Made by a program: the position numbers and the translations under genes. The notes under the pieces are model-generated. The model had not been told where the DNA came from. It searched no databases and saw only the letters and a list, made by a program, of their open reading frames with translations. From positions 2,085,674 to 2,149,673 of the forward strand of contig OY725501.1 in assembly GCA_963281255.1 (NCBI GenBank): 64,000 nt of DNA, written 5' to 3'. Below are positions 11,779-23,336 of this stretch, one piece after another (position 1 is the stretch's first letter; every line of letters starts with the position of its first letter). Source of the stretch: Aphrocallistes beatrix. Lineage: Eukaryota; Porifera; Hexactinellida; Sceptrulophora; Aphrocallistidae.

Positions 11779-12140
11779 CTTGTCATATGATATTATGATG
11801 AAATATCGTTTTCTATTAATGAGTGTTTTCTCGAATTTATACTTATGCTCCTCCAGGATACAGAAGAAGTCATTGACCTCGGGGACTGCCTTCCTCGACG
11901 AACCAAAACCAGATTTAATCTATGTCCATGGCAATGGACATAAAATGCGGATGGAGCCTTATCTCGAATCCGTTTCTGAACACCTTTTACTCGACCACTC
12001 ATAACATTCGCACCATCAAATCCCATTCCTACTAGTGACGATCTGTAATCCAGGCCAAATTTATCCAATTCGCTCAAAATAGCTTCGAGAAAGCACTCAT
12101 TAATAGAAAACGATATTTAATCATAATATCGTATGACAAG
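11779..12140. mobile_element. Inverted-repeat element enclosing a hAT transposase fragment
   Basis: The 11779-11834 arm is inverted at 12085-12140 (CTTGTCATATGATATTATGA against TCATAATATCGTATGACAAG), 56 bp each with few mismatches. The about 250-bp interior is hAT transposase coding on -. Either a hAT fragment lies within a MITE, or the coding end of a hAT has been inverted and duplicated. Confidence 0.65.
11793..12077 (-). pseudogene. hAT transposase fragment (DUF4371/ZMYM-like group)
   Basis: On - the reading LVGMGFDGANVMSGRVKG, VQKRIRDKAPSAFYVHC and HGHRLNLVLV matches the conserved part of the RNase-H-like core of hAT transposases, including the Asp of FDGAN. Near 11890 the frame shifts: the next frame gives VPEVNDFFCILEE, the expected continuation. 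Only about 95 codons survive, and both sides end in the inverted repeats of the surrounding element. Not functional. Confidence 0.85.
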
Positions 12141-13100
12141 TAGTCAAGTCAATATGATGTATGACCCAAAAAAAATTGAATGAAAATGTTTATTGCATTT
12201 TTCCGTTGTATCATGTCTTAGGAGTAACATGCTAAAAGTTCCGAAATCGGAATATCAGAAAGTGATTTGGCACGACCCCGTCGTTGACCCCGGACTATAA
12301 ATATCGCCGGTTTTGAAAACTTAAATTTAATCTTCCAAATGATTGCAGATCAGTTTTTATTATCATATTCGTGCTCAGCATCAAATTTCCGGCAATTCGA
12401 TATATATATTGACTAAATTTTGAGCCTTCCCTAGCAACATCCTGGAATATAAAAATCCAATCTCCAAATTTGGTGTAAACCACATCGAGTGACCCCTTGT
12501 TTTTCTCGGCTATGCTTGCTGAGTACGAATTTTTTAATATAAATAGTCTAAACGTTAGTTTATAAATATTATGGTTTGTTACTGGTGGTATTCATGTATT
12601 TTTATCGGATCAGAGCTTGCTAAGGCTTTTAAGAGAATTTCACGCAAGTTGTACATACATAGTTCCTGTTATATAAGTGTTCAGAATTTCACGCAACAGG
12701 ACATATTCCTACACAAAAAAATATTTGTATGTAGGACATATTCTGGAATTGAGAATTGAGGTTGGAGGACATATTCAGGGATTTTCGTAGGACATATTCC
12801 GGCGACTCGGGTCTTGGATCCCTCCACCACGAAAGATATAAGGGAGTTCACATAATATAGGAATATTACATTGGACCCAATGTAATGCAAAAAAAGGTTG
12901 AAAACCCCTTACTTTATTGAATACAAGAGATGTTTTCAAATAACCAACAGTAAATACTTCAACATTGGTAAAAAGTAACACTGTGGCTACATACTATATA
13001 CGAGGGGGAAAAAGTTCCCGGAATTTGATAATTGGACTTTAATATTTTGATGTTTTTTTATATAATTTTTCAACATAATTTCCAAAGTTTCACACTTAAT
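12141..13100. other. Repeat scraps, no gene
   Basis: 12340-12445 is related to the hairpin MITE at 29153-29354 (CGTGCTCAGCATCAAATTTC, CAATTCGATATATATATTGA). Between 12695 and 12805 the motif AGGACATATTC occurs four times with about 30-bp spacing. Open frames here are short and do not look protein-coding. Confidence 0.45.
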
Positions 13101-13990
13101 ATATTTGGCATCGTCCCTCTCAACTTTAGATATCATCTTGCGGAAGCAACCTTTTTTAATGCAACAAAGTTGTACCGGTATGCACGTGAAAATGTTGCAA
13201 GCAACATTTTTACATCTTGTGTGGTGTTGAATTATTCCATGCGGCTTTGTTTGCAACGTGTATGGCGATTTTACATTCAGAGTAAAGTTATCTGTTGATA
13301 TTTTTAATTTGGTCATGCATCTTGATGAATAAGCTGTAGCGAATCATATCGTAATATCATGGGAAGATGGGAAGAATGGATAAATCTAATGGAAACAGGG
13401 GAAATCCCATCCAAAATTTCTTAACCATAAATGCATATCTTCAATCAAATTATCATATCAAAAGTTTGTAACATCACTCAAGGGGTCCGAATATACGGCC
13501 CTCGGTTATTTATTCATGAATTTTCTTCCGAACTTTTATTAACTTAGTTAGACTTTGTTGGATGAAACTTTCGAAGTCAAATTGTGAAAGTAAATAGTGG
13601 GTCCGTTTATTCGGACCCCTAGATGTTGTTACAAACTTTTGATATGATAATTTGAATGAAGATATGCATTTATGGTTGAGAAATGTAAGGTGGGATTTCC
13701 CCGTTTCCATTAGATTTATCCATTCCTCCCATCTTCCCTTGATATTACGATATGATGCGCTACAGCTTATTCATAGGATGCATGAACAAATTAAAATTAT
13801 CAACAGATAACTTTACTCCGAATGTAAAGTCGCCATACACGTTGCAAATAAAGCATGGAATAATTTAACACACAAGATGTAAAAGAGTTGCTTGCAACAT
13901 TTCGACTCACATACCAGTACAACTTCGTTGCATTAAAAAGGTTGTTTCGCGCATGATGACATGGATTTGGGAGGGACGATGCCAAATATA
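13101..13990. mobile_element. Foldback element, 380-390 bp arms
   Basis: Left arm 13101-13490 and right arm 13611-13990 are inverted copies. Outer ends are ATATTTGGCATCGTCCCTC / GAGGGACGATGCCAAATAT and inner ends AGGGGTCCGA / TCGGACCCCT. The 120-bp spacer has no coding. Open frames within it are shadows of the arms. Confidence 0.8.
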
Positions 13991-14381
13991 CTCAGGGTAA
14001 AATTTTGAAAATTCTCCATATTGCCGCTTGCCGCTGAGTGGAGGAAGTTGTCGTTTACAATAATTAACACGAGCGGTGAAACCAATAGTTAATGGAAACC
14101 GGAAGGATTAATTTTCAAGGTTTAAGACCCACCTACATTATGTGATTATTGCAAATGAATGATCATAATTTAAAGTATTGGAAATAACTGTAATGTTATT
14201 GCTATATAACGTCAATTATAACCGAAAATAATGGAAGAAACGGTAATACGTGAACAGCGAGGGATGCCTATATAGCAAAAATAAACCATAAACCGAAAGC
14301 AAAAGTACAATATCTCTGGTTGCTAAATAGTAATTACGCTACCAACAGCATAGACTGCAGTTTAGAATGGATAGCAAACTA
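13991..14381. other. No feature seen
   Basis: AT-rich spacer between a foldback element and a Helitron cluster. Confidence 0.4.
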
Positions 14382-14423
14382 TCCTTACTATTAAAACGCG
14401 ATTAATGTGGGTATATATATATA
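14382..14423 (+). mobile_element. Helitron family A, 5' end fragment
   Basis: TCCTTACTATTAAAACGCGA and the following TA-rich linker form a family A 5' end on +. It is cut off because the inverted copy at 14424 starts right after it. Confidence 0.7.
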
Positions 14424-14746
14424 CAAGCGCGCTACGCTTGCATACGTTTCGCGGTTGGCGGAAACTTTGGGCCCGAAAGAGGCGCCCATTGGGCCCCGGG
14501 GTCACATTGATTAATTATAAAGGAGATAACAACTCTAAATACGTATGTCCTACTAATACTATAATCGATATCGCACGAAAAATCATCAAATTTGTCAATT
14601 TTTTAAATTATGATGCGTAATGATGACGTCATAACAGGGCGATGAGTCATCATTTTTGATGATAGTTTTGACATATGTGAGATATATTAATATACACATT
14701 CTATTAAAATTTGAGCCTTCTATCACCTAAAATGGCTGAGTTGTAG

Positions 14747-15058
14747 CATGGCCTACTTAATCTTATATATTAAAACGCTAGGATTTTTGTTTGTTTGTTT
14801 TTTTGGCTTTAGACTAGCTTCCAACGGTTGACATTGGGTTTTTAGGGGTGTAGAATTCAAATATTATATTTTCGGATCCATATGAAAAATTATTCGTTAA
14901 CCTTTGTTTATAATATTTATAAAAAGTAAAAAAGTTCCCAAAATAGGTTAGTTTCAGTAACTTCAGGCGCCCGCAGGGCAACTCTGTGGACATGCAGTGT
15001 CCGCAAGCTGCGCAGCGCAAGCAAGCGAAGCGCGCTTGTATATATTAAGTAGGCCATG
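14747..15058. mobile_element. 32-bp perfect palindrome split by a Helitron
   Basis: CATGGCCTACTTAA at 14747-14760 is exactly inverted at 15045-15058. Removing the Helitron 14761-15038 rejoins a 32-bp perfect palindrome. It is flanked by GTTGTAG on both sides (14740-14746, 15059-15065), a 7-bp duplication within the family A Helitron. Confidence 0.7.
14761..15038 (+). mobile_element. Non-autonomous Helitron, family B copy 2 (278 bp)
   Basis: Starts TCTTATATATTAAAACGC and ends with the hairpin CAAGCGAAGCGCGCTTG followed by T; inserted between A and T as Helitrons do. Shorter than the other B copies. Confidence 0.8.
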
Positions 15059-15228
15059 GTTGTAGTCGAAAAACTGAAATTTCTAATTCTAAAAAAGGTG
15101 ACTTTGACGTCATAATTCCATGATGAGTCGATATTTTGATCTGAGCTCAGAACTTAGTGGAGCCATAGTCAAAAGACTCCCACATCCCAAAAATCAGCTT
15201 TCTGGGCCTGACAGTTTCTTCAATCAAT

Positions 15229-15416
15229 TCGATCCATCACTTTGGAAGTTTCTAAGCGTACTAAAGAAGGAACATGGCTTAACTGAGGTAAAGCAAGCGT
15301 TCTACCTACTATGTGGTAAGAATCCCTCGAAGAGAAAATCAAATGCTGGCTATCTGACGCGTCCCAAGATGGATTTTCTTAGAGGAGTTGCATACCAATT
15401 CGCTTTCAACTCTTAA
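15229..15416 (+). pseudogene. MULE transposase C-terminal fragment
   Basis: The reading DPSLWKFLSVLKKEHGLTEV followed by GKNPSKRK and LRGVAYQF resembles the region after the catalytic core in MULE-type transposases (usual form: PSxWKFIDALKxEQ). About 60 codons, open to TAA at 15414. The upstream part of the same open frame (15120-15228) is just reversed Helitron sequence. Family call by recall. Confidence 0.55.
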
Positions 15417-15631
15417 TCTTTACAAATAGGACAACAACTAATACCTTAGTACTAGTATTCGTCGTTGATCTTTTGCAATAATAGAAAAAAGTTCACAATT
15501 CGGATTGAAACGTGCGTTTAAAATACATAAAGGTAATGCGTATAAGTACCATTACCTAATAGTATATAAGGGAGAATTCGCTCATTAGCAACTCGGGCTT
15601 TGCGCGCATAAAGGTTGCTAATAAGGGAACA

Positions 15632-16151
15632 TCCTTACTATTAAAACTCGATTAATGTGTATATATCTGTAACGAATTGATTGAAGAAACTGCCGGTCAT
15701 AGAAAGCTATTTTTTGGCATGTGGGAGTCTTTTAGCTATGGCTCCAGTAAGTTCTGAGCTCAGAGCAAAATGTCGACTCATCATGGAATTATGACGTCAT
15801 TGTCACATTTTTAAAAGTTAAGCAACACAGTTATTCGAGCATAACTCAGCCATTATAGGAGATAGAAGGCTGAAATTTTAATAGAATATGTATACTAACA
15901 TACCACACATATGATGCAACTATCATCCAAAAATGATGACTCATCACTTTGTTATGACGTCATCATTACTCATCAAAATTTTCAAATTTGGTGATTTTTC
16001 GAGTGATGTCGATTTTAACACTAAGATAGACATATTTAGAGATGCTATCTCCCTTATAATTAACCAATGTGACCCCAGGCGACCGAAGGGAGCCTCCTGC
16101 GGACACAAAGTGTCCGCCAGCCGCGCAGCGCAAGCAAGCGAAGCGCGCTTG
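15632..16151 (+). mobile_element. Non-autonomous Helitron, family A copy 2 (complete)
   Basis: Preceded by A and followed by T. Begins TCCTTACTATTAAAACTCGA and ends with the hairpin CAAGCGAAGCGCGCTTG (stem CAAGCG/CGCTTG, loop AAGCG). The body has inverted-looking ATGATGAGTCATC / ATGACGTCAT motifs and the terminal GC-rich block. No coding. Confidence 0.85.
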
Positions 16152-17697
16152 TAATTAATAATACAACATCTACACTTGGGACTTGAAAATTGGTTGAGTT
16201 GTTAATAAGCAACCTCTACTGTATGACTAAATACACATGCAAAACCGAGTTTGCACAGCTTGTGTTGATCATTTCGACCGCTACTTATTTAGGAGTATTA
16301 CAAATATATAAAATTCAGTCGAAATGTAATAATTTCCTTGAAAAGATCCAACCATTTAAAGGGAAAGGAGGAAATAGATTTGGAATTTCATACTGTCATA
16401 CTGAGATGCCAAAGATCGGTAATGATACTAGTGACTAGTGTTTTCTTTTTCGTTTGCCCATGGTTTTTAAAGTAATTCATAAATTTATAACATGGTACTA
16501 TAACGCTAATTTTAGAATGCAGGATTCAGCAAATTTTCATAAAAAGAATTCAATTTATTTTTCAAAATTAATTTCAATCGTTTCCATCCTAAGCAAAACT
16601 AGATTTGGTATCAATCAGAAACAAATTAGAAGTCCTATAAAGTATTGCAGCCATTGAAATTCCTCCAATACAGCAGTACTACAATTGATGATATATCTAA
16701 TCAAAGGTACAGTCTTAGTAACTACAAAATAGATAGCTTGAAATGGAACGTAACATCAGAATTCAGAAATTCAAGGAATTTACCGTTATATGAAATCTGC
16801 TGATATGGTATATCATTATTCGATTGAAATAAGCATTTCAAAACTTAGCTGAACAGAAATGTGTTTTTGCAAAACAAATAAATGAAATATTCTATCCAAG
16901 AAAAAGAGACGCGTATTATTCCCTAAATTAGTTTTTATTACTAATGAATATGTTCCCCACACGTCACATGTAAAGGTGGAATATGGTGAAATTTTAGGGG
17001 GGGATACCCTGGGCACCCCACCCTCTGTATTCTCGCATTGTATCGCAACGCATTTGTGGGATCTCTGGATGGCGACTGCATGATAAAGGTAGCGGCAAAC
17101 TGGGGTATCTTTTTATGATATTTTTCGTATAGTAACTGTATAGTAACCGCCGATAAACATTAAACACCTGTCTAAATTTCTTTTTCTCACACTTATGGTA
17201 TTCTCGAAATCCCGTTATGGAGGAAAATAGAGAGGAACTCATTTCAGAAGTCGACCACAATACATAGTATAGGTCAACTAAAAAGATTATACATAGAATG
17301 GAAAAAATCGGGCATAATGGGAAAATTTCATGTAAAAACGGGACACTCCTCAAAATTAGCTAAATAGATGAGTGAAAAAATCGGACTATCCCACCAAAAA
17401 AACATTTTGCATGTTGATCATGCTATGCAAAATTCAGAGACGGAAACTCATCATACTGGACTCAATTCAGAGACGGAAACTCATCATACTGGACAGGTTT
17501 TTGGATTTTAAAACTAATTTGTTCGTTTTTAAACGAATTTTCGTTAAGGATACCGCCCTCGAAAAACTTGCCTGGAATAAAAAAAACAAAATTTTTTATT
17601 GTTAATTTCAATTGTATTACTGAGCGGTATACCATCTGATAGTACTAGTTGGACGGTATTTATTTTGATTTTTATGAGTTAATCCCCTAAAGTTTGG
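16152..17697. other. AT-rich stretch with small repeats, no gene
   Basis: Holds a half-copy of the hairpin MITE of 5405 (17045-17110) and a two-unit 33-bp tandem repeat at 17432-17494 (unit begins ATTCAGAGACGGAAACTCAT). The open frames at 16190-16657 and 16994-17353 have no recognisable motif. Confidence 0.4.
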
Positions 17698-17896
17698 CCA
17701 TAGCATTCTAATACACTAAGGCAATGGCGCAGACCTTTTTTTCTGGACCATGGATTGGTTAAACGAGCTAAGTGAATTTTTCACTAATTATCAATTTAAC
17801 GTTTATTCGTTTTCTATTTGTGCACCACACTTACTAAAGTCATATCATTTGTTCAAAAAGTTAAGTACTTAATAAATAAATGAGCGTTTATAATCA

Positions 17897-18444
17897 CAAG
17901 CGCGCTTCGCTTGAATGCGCTGCGCGGCTGGCGGACACTTTGTGTCCGCCGGAGGCTCCCTTCGGTCGCCTGGGGTGACATTGGTTAATTATAAGGGAGA
18001 TAGCATCTCTAAATATGTCTGTCCTACTGTTATAATCGATACCACTCAAAAATCACCAAATTTGTCAATTTTAAAATTTTTGATGCGTAATGATGACGTC
18101 ATAACAAAGTGATGAGTCATCATTTTTTGATGATAGTTACAACATATGTGAGGTATGTTAGTATACATATTCTATTAAAATTTCAGGCTTCTATCTCCTA
18201 TAATGGCTGAGTTATGCTCGAATAACTGTGTTGCTTAACTTTTAAAAATGTGACAATGACGTCATAATTCAATGATGAGTCGACATTTTACTCTGAGCTC
18301 AAAACTTAATGGAGCCATAGCCAAAAGACTCCCACATGCCAAAAATTAGCTTTCTATGACCGGCAGTTTCTTCAATCAATTCGTTACAGAGATATATATA
18401 TATACATATATATATACACATTAATCGAGTTTTAATAGTAAGGA
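17897..18444 (-). mobile_element. Non-autonomous Helitron, family A copy 3 (complete, reversed)
   Basis: Hairpin CAAGCGCGCTTCGCTTG at the left end; TCGAGTTTTAATAGTAAGGA at the right end; (TA)n linker at 18390-18418. The open frames across it are shadows. Confidence 0.85.
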
Positions 18445-19720
18445 TAATAAGTTCAATTTTAATTAGCAAACAAACAAATAGATTCGAAATAGATTCATAG
18501 CACAGCACGGCAAGACTAACAATTAGACACTAAGTACGAATAATCATTATTGAAATGGTGAATTGCATGAATTAAAATTAGTAAACTGAGGGATGTTATG
18601 AAGAGAAGATAATTCCAAGATTAAGGAAGATCAAAACGTTGTTATTCCGTTAAACATCACTTATCTTTCTTCATCCTTTATCCGGTCTTGTCACACCATT
18701 CCTAAGAAAGAGAAGTATTATTATACTTTTGAAGTTTAGAGTTGTCTGTTTTTGACATTAGAACATTATAATTCCTAAATTTTTAGCGAGGATACGGTTA
18801 CACATGGTTTTTAAAATTTTACGAATATATCCCATCGTCTTACATCACAACAACACAATTCTCTCTCCACATATCAATCCATTTGTCATCGACTATGATC
18901 AAAATGGATAAAACTGTTTTAAAGAACTTCAGAGTTAGTAATTTGATGAAAGTTTTATGGATAATACAAGTAGTAACACAGTCGATAACAGCAATATATG
19001 GATACATAAGTGACCCCTGTCTAATAAATCTACGATAATTTATTGAGATCCTGCATCACTTGATACTAACATCGTTTATCAGTTGTTAAATAGGTTAGAT
19101 TTTTTGTATAAGGAAAAACTGCACACCCAGCCACGTTATTTAGGTACTCAATTTGTGAATCATCAAATAAGGGTCAGCAATATATTTTATTTCATTTGTA
19201 ACAAACTCAAAATCAAAATATATGAAATACATTTCTTTATTAAAATCCCTACAAACTATTCAAATATTCTTTAAGAGCTATGACTACTGTTAATAGTAAA
19301 GTTGTTTCAGCTGTAAAAAGACCTTCAGTTGGGATGCGGGCAGACGTTATATCATGACCATTATCTCATTATTTTATAATATAATCAAGGCTGCTAATTT
19401 GATATATAATTGGCTACAAACATTCAATTCACGCATTGAAGTCTCAATAACCATCAATATATTTTGAAATGCTGGTATATCGACTGTATAACTCAATCTC
19501 TAGCAACAAATTCCCATGAAATAGAATGAAATACTGATCCCAATAATGACAATATATGCGGTAGCTAATATTGATGCAGGCGAGGAGATGAAACACGGTC
19601 CCAATTAACAGTCCAATACTTGGATTATTGGATTGTTGTTTATTCGAAAAAAAATGTGAGATGATTGGATAATTGAAGTCGACGTTCACTATCCGAAATT
19701 TGACAATAAGAAATAATATA

Positions 19721-19905
19721 CAGTCAGGGTCGCTTATTATGAACCCGCTTAATATGAACATTCGTTTATTATGAACTAACCTCCTGGTCCCAATTCCATT
19801 TTCTAGATAGGATTTGTATTGAACCAAGTTCGCTTAATATGAAATATCTCTATTATGAACAGATTTTTTGGTCCACTGGTGGTTCACAATAAGCGATCCT
19901 GACTG
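19721..19905. mobile_element. Pogo-like MITE, complete 185-bp copy
   Basis: TA-flanked; ends CAGTCAGGGTCGCTTATTAT and the inverse ATAAGCGATCCTGACTG. Inside are CGTTTATTATGAAC and TTCGCTTAATATGAA. Non-coding. Confidence 0.75.
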
Positions 19906-19910
19906 TACTT

Positions 19911-20032
19911 CATATTAAGCGAACTTGATTCAATACAAATCCTATCTAAAAAATGAAGTTGGGACCAGGAAGTTAGTTCATAATGAACGAATGTTCATAT
20001 TAAGTGGGTTCATGATAAGCGACTCTGACTGT
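19911..20032. mobile_element. Pogo-like MITE, second partial copy in reverse
   Basis: CATATTAAGCGAACTTGATT through GCGACTCTGACTG: an inverted partial copy of the same MITE, placed 5 bp after the previous one. Confidence 0.7.
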
Positions 20033-20622
20033 AGTTTGAACTAGATATCTGACAATATAAGCCGAAATGATCTTTTATTCAGTTTTAATGGATCATTTTG
20101 TATTCGAGCTTGTTAGTAAATATAGGTTACTGAAATAATTATCTTAATTAAAAAAAAATAATAGTTATTGGACACATGAGCTATCCAGGCGTTTCGTAGG
20201 TCGAGCGTCGAGGTCGCTAAGCTAAGAAAGAATATCTGAAAATGTACTAACTAAGAACTTATCTACCTATTCTTCGTTGTCAGTTATGCTCTTAGTAGAT
20301 TCCATCAGCAATCGTTCAGTGTGGTCCAAAGATACTCTCTAAGGCTTGGAATTCCATTCAGAAAGATAGGAAGGATAGTCGGGGAATATACTGGGTACTG
20401 AAGTTTTCTTTAGAGCTATTCTATCCTGGAAACTGTAACAGTACGAAGCCCGTCATTGTAATGGTTCTCTCGATGTCATCTGGTTTGAAATAATGTATAC
20501 ATATCTAAACGGTGTGTAGAAGTGTAAATGTGACAACCAGTTAATACGTATAACACATAAATGATAGAAACTTACTCACATAGCGTGTTTACTTCCTAGT
20601 CTTTCCGTGGGCGTGGAATTAC

Positions 20623-20717
20623 CCTAAACGATTCTTTGGGAAATGAAAAGCAGATGGATATTCTGCTTCACTTTTATAGTTGGACTTGCAGCCTGGAACA
20701 ACACATGACATTGTCAT
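20623..20717 (-). CDS. THAP zinc-finger first exon (partial)
   Basis: From ATG at 20717: MTMSCVVPGC then KSNYKSEAEYPSAFHFPK. The Cys5-x4-Cys10 spacing and the FHFPK block are the first half of a C2CH THAP DNA-binding domain. The exon ends at 20623 with donor GG|GTAATT. The second half (W, C-x-x-H) was not found downstream on -. It lies inside the decayed P-like element, so it is probably the N-terminal exon of that transposase. Confidence 0.6.
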
Positions 20718-21119
20718 TCCGGAAGAGTAATAAAGATTGATGCTTATGTTGGAGTGTTTCGGATCAACTTTGAGTCGTGTATATGAAAAGACAGTGATTT
20801 GTAAAACTTCACAACAAGGTAGCAAATAAATATATAATTCATGTGGTTGATTTTGAAACAAAACAAGTAAGTAGTATGTTAATATATAAGTAATATGGTT
20901 GCTTAAAATTAGTTTAACCACAAATTCTCTACAGTGCCATCCTCGAACCATTTTGAAGAAAATCAATGTAGAATTAATGAAGGATCATTATATAATATAC
21001 GAAGTTATACACAAGCATAATCTAACCATTTTCAAAAAAAATCACTTAGCTCGTTTAACCAATCCATGGTCCAGAAAAAAAGGTATGCGCCATTGCCTTA
21101 GTGTATTAGAATGCTATGG

Positions 21120-21719
21120 TTTAGCGTTGCTAAAAATTGAAAAGTTAGTGGAGGTTTTTGACGCATTCATCAATTAGTTTTGAACTTATTTTTTAATTTT
21201 TCAATAATATGGACCTTAACATTGTTTTGGCACCTTTGTAGATTATATAACACAAAGATTTAGAAGAATGGCCAAATAAAATCCAAACAAAATAGCTCTA
21301 TAATAGGGAGTAATGCTCGGGAAATCGCCTGTTTGATATCAGATATTTTGCGATCACTGGATCAGAAATGAAATTCTGATTGTTGCAAAAAAAATTTGTT
21401 CGGATCCGACAATTTGTTCGTGATACTAGTATATCGCTTACTATAGGTAAAGTTCGGGCATAATATCTCTCTATGGTCCCGAAAGAGGCCAATGTCATAT
21501 CTTAAAAACTATTGAAGATATATAATCTATTATATTCTTAAATAAAAGGATATATGCGAAAATATATAGGGTCCTCAAACATTCCTTTGTCAAAAAATAA
21601 ATATAATTCTCGAATTATTTTTGATTTGATTGTAATACAAATTCTATGGAGAACTTTGAATATATTAGAAAATGGCGAATCTAATCATTAAATATGTATC
21701 CAAATGTGGCTCTTAAGTT
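21120..21719. other. No feature seen
   Basis: AT-rich spacer; no coding or repeat that I recognise. Confidence 0.4.
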
Positions 21720-21916
21720 CGTAGTGCTAGGAATATGAATTATTATTCACAATTATCTCAAAATATTCGGGGTTAGGGGCATCAAAGAAATTTGTGGATT
21801 TTCAGGGTACTCTTGCTATTTTATGTAAATATTTGGTTCGAATATACCTAAATCATCAGTATAAATGCGAGTAAATGTCTGAATGCTTTTGTTCATTTTT
21901 AATAACTCATTTTACA

Positions 21917-22455
21917 TCCTTACTATTAAAACTCGATTATTGTATATATATATATATATATCTGTAACGAATTGATTGAAGAAACTGCCGGGCGCAGAAG
22001 GCTGATTTTTGGCATGTGGGAGTCTTTTGGCTATGGCTCGAGTAAGTTCTGAGCTCAGGATAAAATGTCGATTCATCATTGAATTATGACGTCATTGTCA
22101 CATTTTTAAAAGTTAAGCAACACAGTTATTCGAGCATAACTCAGCCATTATAGGAGATAGAAGGCTGAAATTTTAATAGAATATGTATACTAACATACCT
22201 CACATATAATGCAACAATCATCAAAAATGATGACTCATCACTTTGTTATGACGTCATCATTACGCATCAAAAATTTTAAAATTGACAAATTTGGTGATTT
22301 TTCGGGTGAAATCGGTTTTAACACTAAGATGGACATATTTAGAGATGTTATCTTCCTTATAATTAACCAATGTCACATCCAGGCGACCGAAGGGAGCCTC
22401 CGGCGGACACTAAGTGTCCGCCAGCCGCGCAGCGCAAGCAAGCGAAGCGCGCTTG
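21917..22455 (+). mobile_element. Non-autonomous Helitron, family A copy 4 (complete)
   Basis: A|TCCTTACTATTAAAACTCGA ... CAAGCGAAGCGCGCTTG|T, with the (TA)n linker at 21940-21960. Sits just inside the left arm of the surrounding element. Confidence 0.85.
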
Positions 22456-22466
22456 TTGTTCTTAAA

Positions 22467-23336
22467 ATGACAAAAATTGTAAATTTTATCGGTGTCCGAA
22501 AAAAGGGCCAAAAAAGGCGAAAAATGTCTGCTTTTTTTTGGGAAATCAGGAATAAAATCACCAAATTATAAGATATCGAAAATAAAGTGGTCCTACGTTC
22601 ATCGCCTAATGATATGGAACAACTCTTGAAATTTTCAAACCTCTATCTCAAACAAATTTTGACTTAAAATTCTGTAATTACGGTCAATTTTGAAATTTCA
22701 AAGTCGCGAGATATATAGAGATTTTAAGTTAAGATGTTAAGGATACCGCCCTCAAAAACCATATGGTTTGGCTTACAGCATACGATGAAAGTAGAGCTAT
22801 AAGAGATGTTAAGCGTGGGCAGGTATCTCCGTCATGAAATACTTACACATTCCAAACCGTTTTTGATTCTCATTTCTAGTTTTTGAGATACAGCCTCTCA
22901 AAGTCTGTTTTTTTCGTTTATCGCTAGCACATCTTAATGGTAGAAATCCAGCCACTCAAGGAATTGTTTAGGACATACCAAGGAAACAAATGCTTCCAAA
23001 ATCGATTCATAGATAGTCTATCATATTTGCCACTTTATAGGAGGACCAAAAGAAAGTTAAAATAACAAAAATTGTAAATGTTATCGGTGTCCGAAAAAAA
23101 AGGGCGAAAAAAGGGCGAAAAATGTCTGCTTTTTTAGGGAAATCAGGAATAAAATCACCAAGTTATAAGATATCGAAAATAAAGTGGTCCTACGTTCATC
23201 GCCTAATGATATGGAACAACTCTTGAAATTTTCAAACCTCTATCTCAAACCAATGTTCACTTAAAATTCTGTAATTACAGTCAATTTTGAAATTCTGAAG
23301 TCCAGAGATATAGAGATTTTAAGTTTAGATGCTAAG
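22467..23336. repeat. Pair of 275-bp direct repeats
   Basis: 22467-22745 and 23063-23336 share AAAATTGTAAATTTTATCGG-type starts, GTCCTACGTTCATCGCCTAA and GGAACAACTCTTGAAATTTT. The intervening 22746-23062 includes AAGGATACCGCCCTC, a phrase also present at 17547. Confidence 0.75.

Larger units (their letters stand above)
14424..15231 (-). mobile_element. Non-autonomous Helitron, family A copy 1 (interrupted, 5'-truncated)
   Basis: Reversed copy: the hairpin CAAGCGCGCTACGCTTG lies at 14424, and the body shares ATGATGACGTCATAAC, ATGGCTGAGTT and ATGATGAGTCGA with the other copies. It is interrupted by the 14747-15058 insertion and ends at CAATCAATTCG (15231), where a MULE fragment abuts instead of the TA linker and TCCTTACT start. 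Confidence 0.8.
17698..21119. mobile_element. Decayed P-like (THAP) transposon with insertions
   Basis: CCATAGCATTCTAATACACT at 17698 onward is inverted at 21035-21119, giving about 90-bp inverted termini with CTGGACCATGGATTGGTTAA inside. The P-like element at 45331 has a matching TTTTTTGGACCATGGAT at the same relative place. A THAP exon sits near the right end. A Helitron (17897) and pogo-like MITEs (19721-20032) are inserted; no transposase core is recognisable, and 18445-19720 and 20033-20618 show no coding. Confidence 0.6.

Noticed and set aside
18299-18508. Small proteins with ICIYIYLCNELIEETAG-type text at several places (18299, 31421, 31827, 37403, 44360)
   Set aside because: All are translations of the Helitron family A body and its (TA)n linker.
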